Shown: positions 33,293-44,164 of the stretch, in pieces
How positions within the stretch are numbered: position 1 is the stretch's first letter
Layout: each line of letters starts with the position of its first letter
NCBI GenBank assembly: GCA_001599815.1
Contig: BCIA01000002.1
Span: 6,979,626 to 7,043,625, forward strand
Length of the DNA stretch: 64,000 nucleotides
Origin: Furcasterigmium furcatum
Taxonomy: Eukaryota; Ascomycota; Sordariomycetes; Glomerellales; Plectosphaerellaceae
Reading direction: 5' to 3'
Position numbers and translations under genes: made by a program
Notes under the pieces: model-generated
Seen by the model: the letters and a program-made list of their open reading frames with translations, nothing else
Databases searched by the model: none
Told to the model about the DNA's origin: nothing

Positions 33293-33755
33293 CGTGCCGG
33301 ATGAATGCGTATTGATGATGGGATCTGGGTATGTGAGACTCGGGCGCAAGGGTGACTGTCGGGGGTATTGTTGAGGATCGGCTTGAAATTTGTCACAGCA
33401 GGAATTGGTGTCGCAAGAACGGACTCGGACTTGAACTTGGGTGGGCGACTCGGTCGAAATAAAAAATGCCCCGCGAACCTTGATCGCGGGATGGAGCTCT
33501 TATCGATAAGAACTGACAACTTCCCACCATACCTCCAAGCTGCAGATTAATATGTAACTGAAAATGCCGAAGAATATATGGAAACATGTATAAATATTTT
33601 AATTTGTTCAATTTATAACCGTTAATCATTATTTCCTATACTATTTGGCTAATTTATATAGTTAAGCAGAATGAGATGACGGCAACCCGCGGGTCAGGTG
33701 CACGCTACAACGACATGGCCCTTCTTCTCACTCGCCCAAAGGTGGCCGGGTAATC
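33293..33755. other. AT-rich intergenic stretch
   Basis: The segment 33545-33670 is markedly AT-rich, with runs such as TAAATATTTTAATTTG and TAATTTATATAG, unlike the surrounding GC-rich DNA. It lies between the RPC37 start and the regulator stop. No gene is seen. It may be an eroded mobile-element remnant or simply a flexible intergenic spacer. Confidence 0.55.
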
Positions 33756-35843
33756 TCAAGGCATCGCCAGAGGCTCAATCTCGTCCATGACCGCGTCGTA
33801 CCACGCACTCAGCTGCTCGTCAACATCCACCGTGCCATCGCTGAAGAAGGCCGAGACGTGGCTCATGTACCTTTCCACGTCGCCGTCACCCGAAAAGAAC
33901 AGGCTCGACGTGGTGCTCTGCCCGTAGCTCGCAGTCGAGGTCGTCTCATGCGTCTCCGGCCACGAGCCCGCCCCGGCGACCGGTCCGAGTGAGACCCGGG
34001 AGTAGACCTTGGTCCTCACGGCCTGGAAAAGGTCCTGGTATCTCGCGAGGCCCGGCTTCGCCATGTGCCGGACCCCGGCACGGATCAAATCGAGACACGC
34101 AGCCGTGTCTGCCCAGTGCCGAGCGCCGAGACCTGGGCCGCCGCTCGTCGCGTTCCGCGATATCGCCATCAGCTGCCAGTCGCAGTACAGGGCGGCCAGG
34201 CCGACGATGAGGAGGGAGTGCAGCTGCCGGAAGCAGCGGCACACGGCCGCGATGCCGTGCTCCGACTCGAGCTTGGCCCACTGCCGTAGGGCGCCGGACG
34301 CGGCCTTGGAGCAGACGGCGATCATGGCGTTCGAGGGCACCATGAACGTCGGGCTCGGGCGGTTGAGCAGCAGCTGCAGCAGGAAATACTCGATCTTGAG
34401 CTCCGAGTACACCCTGGACGGCTTGAGGTCCGTCTCGGCGAGCTCCTGCTTCCACGCCTCGAGCTCCTTTCGCGACTCGTCCGAGGCCGCGAAGATCTGC
34501 TGGTACGAGGTCGCCATTGCCGTCCCGTCCGGGCCTCTGCCGATGTAGATGGATTCGAGGATGCGGCCCGAGATCTGGCCGAGGCGGATCCTGAGCTTCA
34601 GAGGAAGCACCCCGTGCTTGTGGAACGTTGGCGCCGCGAGCGACTCCGCCTTGTCCAGGGCGTCGAAGCTACTGTTGGCCGGCGCAAGGGCATGGACCGC
34701 GTGGTCTCGGATCGACAGGACGCGACCCGTGATGATGGCGACATGTCTCTCCAGGACGTAGATGCACCACCAGGTCCGGTTGCGCACCTCCAGCTCATCA
34801 GCGGAAAAGCCCCAGTCGGGATTGTGACGATGCAGCCCCAGCTCGATGGCCGCAGACATAAGGTAGCGAGACAGGTGCCAGAGATCGTTGCAGTGGCCGG
34901 GGACGTCCGAGTTGAGCATCCACAGGGCCAGGAGCAGGACGGCCTGGATCCCCCGAAGGTCCCGAGGGTGGTCGTGGAAGCTGGCGAAGAAGCGGAGCGC
35001 AGTGGCGAAGTAGGACTCGGGGGTGTTGAGATCCAGCAAGGCCTCGTACTCGCGATCACCGGAGCATTCACTGCTCGCCAGCGCGAGGACAGCAAACACG
35101 AGGAACTTCTCGGTGTCTCCGGCCTTGCGAGGATCTTGGTAGACGGCAAGAAACGCCCTCCGCAGCTCGGAGAGCCGCATAAACGGCCACCAGGCGTGCA
35201 CATGCTCGATGTACCGCGACAGGAGCAGCCGCGATACAGGCCTCGCGGGCAGCGACGCCGTGCTCTGAGACGGGCAGTGCTCGAGCCCGCTGGTCTCGGT
35301 CGCTGCAGTATTTACAGGACCGAGATCTATCTGTCGGAAGAATATCCGCGCAAAGGTTGATCCGGCGGCGCTCCCAACTGGCAAGCAGTGAGTGAGTGGT
35401 ACGGCCAGAAGGTGAACCATACTTACCATACTTGTCTCCGGCGTGGCGGCTTTGGCCTCCGAGAGACAATATCCCGACCTCTTCGGCTTCTTTGCCGCCT
35501 GAGGCGACCTGGGACGCCTGTCCTATTGTCGAGGCCGAAAAGCCAATGCCGGTGTCAATGGTGGACGCTGCGGCAAGGCTGGCCTTCAAGCCGTCGATCT
35601 CGGCCTGGAGCATGCGCACAACCGCGTAAGGATACGCGACGCATTCCGTGATGTTGCATTCCTCGTCATGGCGAGTGCAGGCGGCGCATCGAGGGACCTT
35701 CAAGTCACACTATCATCTCCCTCATCAGCAAACTGTGCACGACTCGGAGGCCCTCTGCCACTGACCTTGACCTTGCGCGCGTGGCATCGCGAACAGGCTT
35801 TGGAGACGGACGGTTGCAGGACTGGACACGACTCGGCATCCAT
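33756..35843 (-). CDS. Zn2Cys6 transcription factor with fungal-specific MHR domain
   Basis: Exons 35766-35843, 35427-35709 and 33756-35377 (minus), 660 residues. The first intron (35710-35765, GTCAGT to GATAG) splits the zinc cluster; joining the exons gives C-x2-C-x6-C-x6-C-x2-C-x6-C (CSRCHARKVK plus CDLKVPRCAACTRHDEEC), the complete binuclear cluster. A second acceptor 12 bases later would remove the third cysteine. A helix with coiled-coil character follows (VVRMLQAEIDGLK), then the middle homology region, with HVHAWWPFMRLSELRRAF and RNRTWWCIYVLERHVAI near residue 320. It is a DNA-binding regulator of the Gal4 class. Its start is 305 bases from the divergent aminotransferase, suggesting that it may control that gene and the nearby permease. 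Confidence 0.92.
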
Positions 35844-36148
35844 GAGGCCAGCTTCGGACAAGGTCGTGAGAGTGGAGGCCGAGCCCGGTCGACCCCGAGC
35901 ACCCGGTCGGACCTGTCCTTAAGTATGTCATGACAAAAGGCGGCCCTGACTCGTCAAAAGCAGCGCCGCCGCCGGACCGCGCCATATCACTCGGCCACCT
36001 CCGAGAGAGCTCCGGACCTGTCCTTACGACAGCGGAGATGAATTCGAGTCTAAAATGTCGTGATCCTGCACCCGGATTTCAACATATACTCGCGCCCAAT
36101 TCTGTCTAGCCAGAAACTGCCCCTGCCCCTTTACCTATCTGCTCAGCC
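35844..36148. promoter_or_regulatory. Bidirectional promoter, Zn2Cys6 regulator and aminotransferase
   Basis: 305 bases separate the two ATG codons. CGG triplets, the half-sites of Zn2Cys6 factors, occur several times in this GC-rich stretch, but none is assigned. A TATA-like CATATACT lies about 65 bases before the aminotransferase start, near 36082-36090. Confidence 0.45.
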
Positions 36149-37286
36149 ATGGCACCCTCTGCTACCACCCCCAGCGGCAAAGACGAAACTTCCAGCCACG
36201 CTGTTATCCCAAACTCGAAGAATGAAAACATCTTGGTAAAGGGCTTCTTGTTCCATCACTGGCACAGACTAACACCACATCTCCAAGGTGGGTATGAGGA
36301 ATGGCGTCTCGGGCGACTTCAACCTCGTCCCCCGCGCTCAAGCCACGGTCTCCGTGTTTGACTCGAACTTTCTGGTCGGCGACGGAATATGGGTACGTAT
36401 CGGTTCTCGTCGTAGACCCCTCCAAGTCTGGAGACTCACAGATCCTCAGGAGGGCATCAGAGCCGTTAACGGCAAGGTCCAGTTCGCCAAGGACCACATC
36501 GACCGCCTCTTCCAGTCGGCCAAGGCCATGTACATGGATCTCGGGCTCAGCAAGGGCGAGCTCCTTGATCTGATCCATCAGACTCTGGATGCCAATGACA
36601 TGGGCGACGAAGAGCACGTCCACATCCGGCTCGTCGTCAGCCGCGGCCTCAAGGCCACGCCGTACCAGAACCCCCACGTCAACATCGGCCTTCCGCTCAT
36701 CGTCATCATCCCCGAGATCAAGGCGGTCCAGGCGGCGTCCAGGAACCGCGGGCTCCGCCTCGGAACGACCTGGGTCCGCCGGGGGCCCCCGGACGTCAAG
36801 GACGAGCAGTGGAACCACATCTCCAAGGCCACGGACGTCCAGGCCTGCATCAGCGCCAACGTCATGAACGTCGACGAGGCGCTCATGCTCGACCTCCGCG
36901 GGTTCGTCAAGACGTGCAACTCGGTCAACTTCTTCATCGTCCGCGGGAGTGAGCTGTGGGCGCCGACAAAGGACAACCAGATGCAGGGCATCACCCGCCA
37001 GAAGACCATCGACGTGTGCCGCGCCAACGGCCTCACGGTGCGCGAGCTCGACTTCACCCTCACGGAGGTCTACGGCGCGGACGAGGCGTTCTGCACGGGC
37101 ACGTTCCCGTCCCAGCTGCACGTCACCGAAGTGGATGGGAGGACCATCGGCGACGGCAAGCGCGGCGCGATGACGGAGAAGATCCAGCAGCTGTACAAGG
37201 ACTTGGTGCGGTGGGACGTGCAGAGGTCGAGGGAGGAGATTGTCGCCGAGGTGGAGGCGCCCAGAGATTTGAGCTTCCTTTCATGA
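36149..37286 (+). CDS. PLP-dependent class IV aminotransferase (branched-chain/D-amino-acid transaminase fold)
   Basis: Exons 36149-36235, 36288-36392 and 36450-37286, 342 residues. The fold-type IV signature is complete: NHISKATDVQACISA holds the candidate Schiff-base Lys, then NVDEALMLDLRGFV and NFFIV, and the cofactor-phosphate segment QGITRQKTIDVC. The last intron (36393-36449, 57 bases) has no stop; its removal joins GDGIW to EGIRAVNGK, as in homologues. The family includes branched-chain, D-alanine and (R)-selective amine transaminases; which one applies cannot be read here. There is no targeting signal. The gene is divergent from a Zn2Cys6 regulator and is followed by an MFS permease, an arrangement typical of a nutrient-use module. 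Confidence 0.9.
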
Positions 37287-38085
37287 ACATGTCAGGTAGA
37301 TAGGACAGCCCAGGTACTATGTTTCACTGTCACGGAGTATTGGTTCGGTTGGAGAAGACCCCAGGAACACTTGAAGGACTTGTGTTTGGTCCCAAGGCGG
37401 AACATTTGGATGGCAAGGCAGGTAAACAATGAGGTACAAGTCCAGTATACGGACACATGGAATTCAGCGGCACCCTTGCATGGTAGCTTTAGTGCATAGA
37501 CGCGGTTCTCGCCCTATATACAAGAAGAAATGATCTATCTTGATATGGCCGTTGGACGCCGCTTGAATATGGAATTTCCGATGCCGAAGGAGCGGCGGCC
37601 GTGCTGTTCAAGACTTCAAGTTGGCCTATTTACCGTGCGTCGATAGGGCGCTGCTCAACCCCCTGAGTTTAGGATTCTACTTTGCCCCTTTTCCAGGGCA
37701 GGCCGTAGCAAACCACCGACATTAGGTGCCCAGCTCTGAGTCGTCTTTTCGAAAAACGCAAGTAGAACCTTTTATCGCGTGATACTTCAGGTTCCGAATA
37801 GCCATGCACTAGGCTCGGTCGTGTCCGAGGACTATCTCGGTACCGTCCGCGGTCGTAGATATCTCCACACCAGACTGGACCCGGCGAGTCACGCCATCAC
37901 CGCGGACCTTATCTACTACAGCAGAGATCAATAGCATATATACTTCCGCGGCGCAGCCTCTCGACGGACCATGAGCGTTGGCACGCAGCAGCTCCATCGC
38001 TGCACTCTCTCCCAGACCTTTCCGTCGTCCCTCCCTGACTCTTTCCATCATTGCCTCACCCACCACAAAGCCGACCTCGGACGTC
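37287..38085. other. Intergenic with TATA-like element before the MFS permease
   Basis: 3' flank of the aminotransferase and promoter side of the permease. A TATA-like CATATATA lies at about 37934-37941, roughly 145 bases before ATG 38086. No gene seen. Confidence 0.5.
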
Positions 38086-39846
38086 ATGTCTGAACAGCCT
38101 CCCATGGCGACACATGCCGCAGATGAGAAGGCCGCAGCCGACGATGTTGGAAAAAGCTCGGATGCTGCCTCTGACGAGGCACAGGTTGAGTCCTTGACCA
38201 AGCAACAGGCGCGCAGGCTCCTCCTCAAGACCGACCTGGTGGTGATGCCCCTGGCAGTCCTCACCATGACTCTGGCCTTTCTTGACAAGGTACGTGTGAA
38301 GTCTCGAGCATGCCGCAACAACAACAGCTTCTGACGGATGTCCCGTTGTCTAGAACGCGCTCGGGTACGCAGCAATCTTCGGTATCCAAGAGGACGCCAA
38401 CCTCCAGGGCCAGGACTACAGCTGGCTGAGCAGCATCTTCTACTTTGGCTATCTTGCTATGGAGTTTCCGAGCATGTGGCTGATTACCAAGGTGCCTATC
38501 GGTAAATTCATCGGTGTCTGCCTCGTGCTGTGGGGTGCTGCTCTGTGCTTCATGGCCCTGTGCCATAACTTTGCCGGGCTGGCGACTATTCGATTCCTGC
38601 TCGGCGTCTTCGAAGCGGCGGTCCTCCCCTGCATGATTATCCTCAACTCGATGTGGTACCGCAGGGAGGAGCAGCCCCTGAGGACAGCCTTTTGGTATAA
38701 CACATTTGCTGGTGTGTTTGGCGGCATCTTGTCCTACGCTATTGGACAGATTAACGGAAGTCTTTCCACCTGGAAGGTATGTCACTCTCGCCATGAGACT
38801 CCACGTATAGTTGCTAACTTGCCTGATTCTAGTATATCTTTATTATATATGGTGCCGTGACGGTCTTGGTCGGCGCCGCGGTCTTCTTTCTGTTACCCGA
38901 CTCTCCTTCTAAAGCCTGGTTCTTTAACGAGAGAGAAAAGTCTCTCGTCCTCGTCCGCCTGGCTGAGAACCAAACAGGAGTAGAGTCACATCGGGTACAT
39001 ACCCCCAACGAACTGCCAAGACATACCACAGAACGGTCTAATGCTAATGAAATCGTGTGGTATCTAGTCATTCAAGACACAGCAGATTCTCGAAACGCTC
39101 TACGACCCCAAGTGCTACTGCATTTGGGCATGCGCATTCGGATACGCCGTCGCCAACGCGGGCGTGACCAACTTTAACCCCCTGATTATCGCAGGGTATG
39201 GCTTCTCGAGGACCAAAACTGTACTAATGGCCACGCCCCAGGCTGCTGTGGCCATGGTCAGCGGTGCTGTTCTTACCGCCATCACCTTTTGGATTCCTAA
39301 CCTCCGCTGTATCTTCTGGATCGCCTCATCTCTGATCGGAATGGTGGGGGCCGTGATGGTTCACACACTCGATGTCGAGACACAACGGAACGCGTCGCTC
39401 GCAGGCGTCTATATTATGGGCTTCTATAATGTTCCCTGGGTCTTTATGCTAAGTCTCTCATCGTCCAACACGGCCGGCGCCACGAAGAAGAGCTTCATCG
39501 GTGTCTCTATCGCTATCGTCTACGGTATGTACATGTCAAGCACTTGGAGATCTGCCGACGCTCTTAGCTAATAAAACCCGTGAATACAGCCGTTGGAAAT
39601 ATCATCGGTCCCCAGTTCTTCCTCAAGCGACAAGCTCCGCACTACCCCCTCGGTATTGGTAGTATGCTGTGTGCCTTTGCCTTGATGGCGGCGGCCGGAG
39701 TTGCGTACTACCTGCTCTGTATCGCTGAGAACAAGCGGAGGAATGCGCGGTTTGGAGTCGTGAAGAACACAGTGCAAGCTGGACTGGAAGCCGAGAAGTC
39801 GGACCTGACGGACCGGGAGAACACCAACTTTAGGTACACGTTCTAA
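38086..39846 (+). CDS. MFS permease, allantoate/nicotinate (Dal5/Tna1, ACS) family
   Basis: Exons 38086-38289, 38354-38776, 38833-38994, 39068-39524 and 39590-39846 give 500 residues with 12 predicted helices. Family marks are VVMPLAVLTMTLAFLDK then NALGYAAIFGIQEDANL in the first helix pair, WLSSIFYFGYLAMEFPS, RFLLGVFEAAVLPCMI (the ACS-family substrate motif), and the late block AVGNIIGPQFF. These carriers import small organic anions and vitamins such as allantoate, nicotinate and pantothenate, usually with protons, at the plasma membrane. Introns are all GT...AG and stay in phase. Together with the regulator and aminotransferase it forms a plausible uptake and use module. The substrate is not known. 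Confidence 0.92.
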
Positions 39847-40240
39847 GTAGGCTCTATGTACATGATGAAGTCATGGTTAGTCAGTACCGCACTGCTTCGC
39901 TTCTCAGGGGCTGGGCTACAATGTATACTTCCTATCTCCCGACGAGTCGCTTCTGAATGCTGCCAGGTATCGATGGACCTCCCCACTCTGCTGGTATCAG
40001 CGCGCGTTCCCTAGCAGTCTCCTGACATCGCAACTCGATCTTCCACACCGGACATCACAATGAAAAGCACATCAGCAGGAGATGCGGGATGTCGCAAGCT
40101 CTCACATGGGCATCGTTATTATTGTCTAGTATCTCGACTCCCCCTGTCCTTGGCGACCAGATACGTCTCCTGCTACCGTTGACATGAAACTCCGAGGCGA
40201 ATGGGAAGCATGAACGTGAAGTGCAACAAGCCTGGACCCC
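39847..40240. other. Intergenic between convergent genes
   Basis: 3' flanks of the permease (plus) and the small membrane protein (minus). No gene, repeat or RNA feature seen. Confidence 0.5.
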
Positions 40241-40756
40241 CTAGTCCAGCATGAACAGCCACGGGATGCACAGGACGAGGACGCAAAAGACGACGCTGAA
40301 GATGACGGGCCAGTCGTTCTCCACAACGTCCGGTGTCAGGGAGACGCCGGTGAACCCGGCGATGATGCCCTGCGAGAAGTTCCTGTCCACCTCGACCGCC
40401 GCAATGGTGGTCATGTTGCCGCAGGCCTGGTTGAGCGCGAAGTTCGCCGTCATTGGAGGCAGTGCGGCGACGGCGGCGGCGAGCATCCTGAGGTTGGAGA
40501 TTGTGCCCACGGGCGAGGCCTGAATGAAGGCGGAGCGCAGGGTGGTGTTGGAGCCGATGGTCGAGAAGTTGGCGGTGCGGGAGTAGTCGAGGCACTGCGG
40601 CGAGGCGAGCGGGTTGGCGTTCGGGATCGGAGCGGGCACCTGCCGGGGGACGGCGACGAAGCCGGAGGAGACATGGCCGGGTCTGCCGGCGGCAGCGGCA
40701 TTGGCCAGGAACAGGGCCACGAGGAGCCGGGCGATGAGGAGCCTCATGTTGGGCAT
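40241..40756 (-). CDS. Small protein with signal peptide and C-terminal membrane segment, unknown family
   Basis: A 171-residue single exon. The N-terminus (MRLLIARLLVALFLANAAAA) is a signal peptide. The middle has three N-glycosylation sequons (NFS, NTT, NMT) and two cysteines, and near the C-terminus a hydrophobic span (VIFSVVFCVLVLCIPWLF) ends two residues before the stop. This is the layout of a secretory protein anchored by its C-terminus or processed to a GPI anchor. I do not recognise the family. Starts at 40756 and 40747 are both possible and differ by three residues. The frame upstream has no ATG with signal character. Confidence 0.7.
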   Translation of the reverse strand: MPNMRLLIARLLVALFLANAAAAGRPGHVSSGFVAVPRQVPAPIPNANPLASPQCLDYSRTANFSTIGSNTTLRSAFIQASPVGTISNLRMLAAAVAALPPMTANFALNQACGNMTTIAAVEVDRNFSQGIIAGFTGVSLTPDVVENDWPVIFSVVFCVLVLCIPWLFMLD

Positions 40757-41941
40757 GTTGGCTGGTTTCTCGGGAATTATGGGATATCGATCAACCTGAC
40801 GCCGGTGATTTGAAGCGAGTGGCCGGCCACTTGATGCTTGATGAAGAGAGCGAGAGAAAGTGAGTGAAAGGACAGCCCTGCCGTCAAGAAGAAGCGAATA
40901 AGAAGAGAAAGAAATGACCGGATGGCGACACAGACCCGAAGACACCTAGACCAGCAGAAGGAAGGGAAAAGGAGGGCCAAGTTCGAACGAACGCGCCGGC
41001 GATGGGCGGCGGCCGTTGTTTTATTCTGGTCGAACGGCCAAGCGCCGACCGCTGTGACAGGCCCGCGGTCGTGAGACCAGATGACACAAGGCGGCCCCTG
41101 GCCGGCAGATCAGACGGTCTCAGCCCCGTTTCACCAGGCATTGGATGCTACAGGTCGCGGCTCTTCTTTCTTGCCGTACCGTACCTACCGTCAGCCGGAT
41201 TCTTCATTCGGCCTGCATTGTGCAAGGGAAGAGTTCACAAAGGCCAGGGAAGACGGTGGTGCCGAGGGTTGGTCTTGGCTCGGCTCCCGTGTTGAGGGAC
41301 GGACCCCTGGTTCTTGCTCCCGTCGACAGCAGACCAAGACACCCGTCCTCTCGGGGTGTTTTGAAGGTGCGTCCGATCCCTTCTCATCGTCTCATCGTCG
41401 GCCGATGTCGAATTTTAAGGTTGGGTGGTGGCCATGGCAAGATCTCTTCTGTCGCATCCCGCGATGCAGATGTGGATGTATGGGCGAGAGTTTGGCGTTC
41501 CTGTTTGGCGCCGCAGTTGGCCCCTGAGCCTGCCGTCGGTGCCCTGGCTAGCTGGAGCACGTGACAGACCTGCGCGATAAGTAGGGAGGTACCTTGCACA
41601 AGAAATGTCAATATCGATTCACCCCGGAAAGAAGAAGCGGGAGGATTGATTGACAGCTTGAGCGAATTTAATGATGCGATACACGATTGCTCTGGCACAA
41701 TGTCTGCCTTCACGATCCAGGCACCGAAGTAACGCTGGAGTCCAGTGGCGGTTGGGGTACCTGCGAAACAGTGACGTACGTGGGACTAGATACCGCCCCC
41801 TCCACTGCTGTACTTCATTCCAGTGGCGGCAGCACGGCGACGTTGCATCTCCCACCTTCATTCGACCCTCGACCGCCCCCAAACGCTCCCCAAGACTGCT
41901 CAAGTCCTCCGAGCCGGCAGGGCGCCGACCAGCGATGACGG
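40757..41941. other. Intergenic between divergent genes
   Basis: 1.2 kb upstream of both the small membrane protein and VPS36. Open frames are short and lack family character. No repeat or RNA gene is evident. Confidence 0.5.
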
Positions 41942-43965
41942 ATGTTTCTCAAACACATCGATCTCACCACGGCACTTCGGCCTTCGTACCTCCCCGATGA
42001 GGTGCTGCTCTTTGTCCAAGACAATGTCGGCCTGTATGAGGGGTACGTCTTGTCCCTTGCCGCGACCCCGCGATGCAAGAAGCCGCTCCCAGGAACGAAG
42101 TCCCAAGCTGACGACCGCCGTTTCCCAGCAAGTACAAGCTGCCGAACCAACAGAATGGACAGGTCTACCTGACATCCCACCGAATCTGCTATGTCGACAA
42201 GGATGACCCGCGAAAGCACTCCGCCGCCCTCGACCTGAAAGACGTCGACCGCCACGAGTTCTACGCGGGCTTTCTCAAGTCCTCCGCGAAGATCACCCTC
42301 GTGCCAAAGCCCTTGAAACGCGCCTCCCTCCAGACCAGAGCCTCAGCCTTCTCGCCCGCCCCCGGCCGCGCAAGCACGAGCTCGCCCTCCCGTTCCGACG
42401 GTCCATCAGGACCACCATCTGAACCGCCGCCAACCACTTCGGCCACATGGGTCTGCACCATCTGCAGCTTCTCGAACCCAGTGCCCTCCAACTTCGACCC
42501 GACCACGGCCAACGTACACACACCTCTTCCTCCCTGCCTTGCCTGCGGGATCAAGCCCACGTTGGCACACGTCTTGAAAGCAGCGATCGCAAACGCAACA
42601 AACCGAGCGACGACATCCTCCGGCCCGAAAGACTCCTCGGCGCCATCTCCCCAGACGCGACCTCACCGATCGGGCACGCGTCCCGAGGCACCACGCGGGC
42701 CCCCGCTATGGCCATCGTCGTCGTCTGTCGTAGGGGGTGGAACACTGGGCGCTGAACCGGACGCTACCGAGACATTCCAGTGTCCTCGCTGCACTTTCCA
42801 CAACCACCCGTCGCTCTTGGCATGCGAGATGTGCGGAGGCCCCCTGCTGTCCCAGGCCCCCACGCCGTCTCGGCAGCTGGAAGAGCCACGGCGTACCGAG
42901 TCTCCAGGGCCGACGCTCAACACGAAGTCCCACGACGCTGCCGAGAGCATCAAGATTTCCTTTCGCGGGGGCGGGGAGAAGATCTTTCAGGAGCGGCTCA
43001 AGGGGTCTATGACACAACGGAAATGGCTCCTGCAAGGCGCACCCCCTGTCCCCAAGAGCCATGGCGTGGACGACGCGTCTCACTCGCCCGCCGGCCCTTC
43101 TCCGCCGGTGAAGAAGGGCGTCGGCATAGCCGGGCTGGAGCAGCGCGGGCTGGACTTGCGGAAGAACAACGAGGTCATGATTGGCAGCGCGTTCGAGGAT
43201 CTCGATGCTCTCATGGCGTCGGCCAAGGAGATCGTTGCCCTGGCAGAGAGCTTCGCTCGCCAGGCAAACGGCGGTAGCGGCGCTGCCGTCTCCGAAGCGA
43301 ACGCGCTTCTCGCCGAGTCCGCGTCTCAGCTGGGGCTCGTGACGACCAAGGACATCGTCGGCGGCAGCAGCTCAGAGAATCTGTACCTGTCGGAGCTTGC
43401 ACGAAATCTGGCCGAGTTCCTGACCGACGATGCCAGGGGTGTCCTGAAGAGGGCCGGCGGCATCATCAATCTCGTGGACCTGTGGGCCGTGTTCAACCGC
43501 GCGCGAGGCGGCGTCGAACTGGTCAGCCCCATGGACTTTGAGAAGGCCGCGCGCATGTGGGAATCTCTCAAGCTTCCAGTACGGCTCCGGACGTTCAAAA
43601 GCGGCGTCCTGGTCGTCCAGAGCCACGACCGCACCGACGAGACGACCATCCAGGCGATCAAGGCCTGGATGGCCGACCTGCACCAGTTTCCTCCTGACAG
43701 GGACGTTCCCTGGGACTGGTTTGAGTTTGGAAGGGGCGTCACTGCCCGAGACGCCGCGGAACGTTTCGGCTGGAGCATCGGCGTCGCGGAGGAGGAGCTT
43801 GAGATGGCCGAGGAGCGCGGCGTGCTCTGTCGCGAGGAGGGCATCGAGGGACTCAAGTTCTGGGAGAACTTCATCAGCTCCGGCTCCGAGCGTGTCAAGG
43901 TTCGCAAGGTTGCAACGGAGGAAGAGCAGATCACCAAGGCGCTCAAGGAAGCGGGCTTCTTGTGA
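41942..43965 (+). CDS. VPS36: ESCRT-II subunit Vps36
   Basis: Exons 41942-42042 and 42129-43965, intron 42043-42128 (GTACGT to TCCCAG), 645 residues. The N-terminus forms the GLUE (split PH) domain: VLLFVQDNVGLYEGKYKLPN, then GQVYLTSHRICYVD. Two zinc fingers follow inside the GLUE insert: a CTIC...CLAC pair near residue 140 and an NZF finger FQCPRCTF...ACEMCGG near residue 250. The C-terminal EAP30 winged-helix core has GVLKRAGGIINLVDLWAVFNRARG and GVEEEL. Vps36 recruits ESCRT-II to endosomes through phosphoinositide and ubiquitin binding. The linker is Pro/Ser-rich. Length and domains match fungal Vps36. Confidence 0.94.
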
Positions 43966-44164
43966 TCATTGCGACCCGCCCGATCTCATCATGTCTAAAA
44001 TCTACAGGCGGTGGTGCGACCAACCGCCGATGCCCTTCTAGTTCCCATCCATTACCCGTCTCTGCCGTCCGGAAGATGGACGAAATATACATGATCATGA
44101 CCCAAACGCCATCCGCATCCATGCTGCAAAGCTGTCTATACCGGGAAGAAAGACACACATTTTG

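Noticed and set aside
33756..39846. Secondary-metabolite gene cluster
   Set aside because: There is a regulator and a transporter but no synthase (PKS, NRPS, terpene cyclase); a catabolic module fits better.
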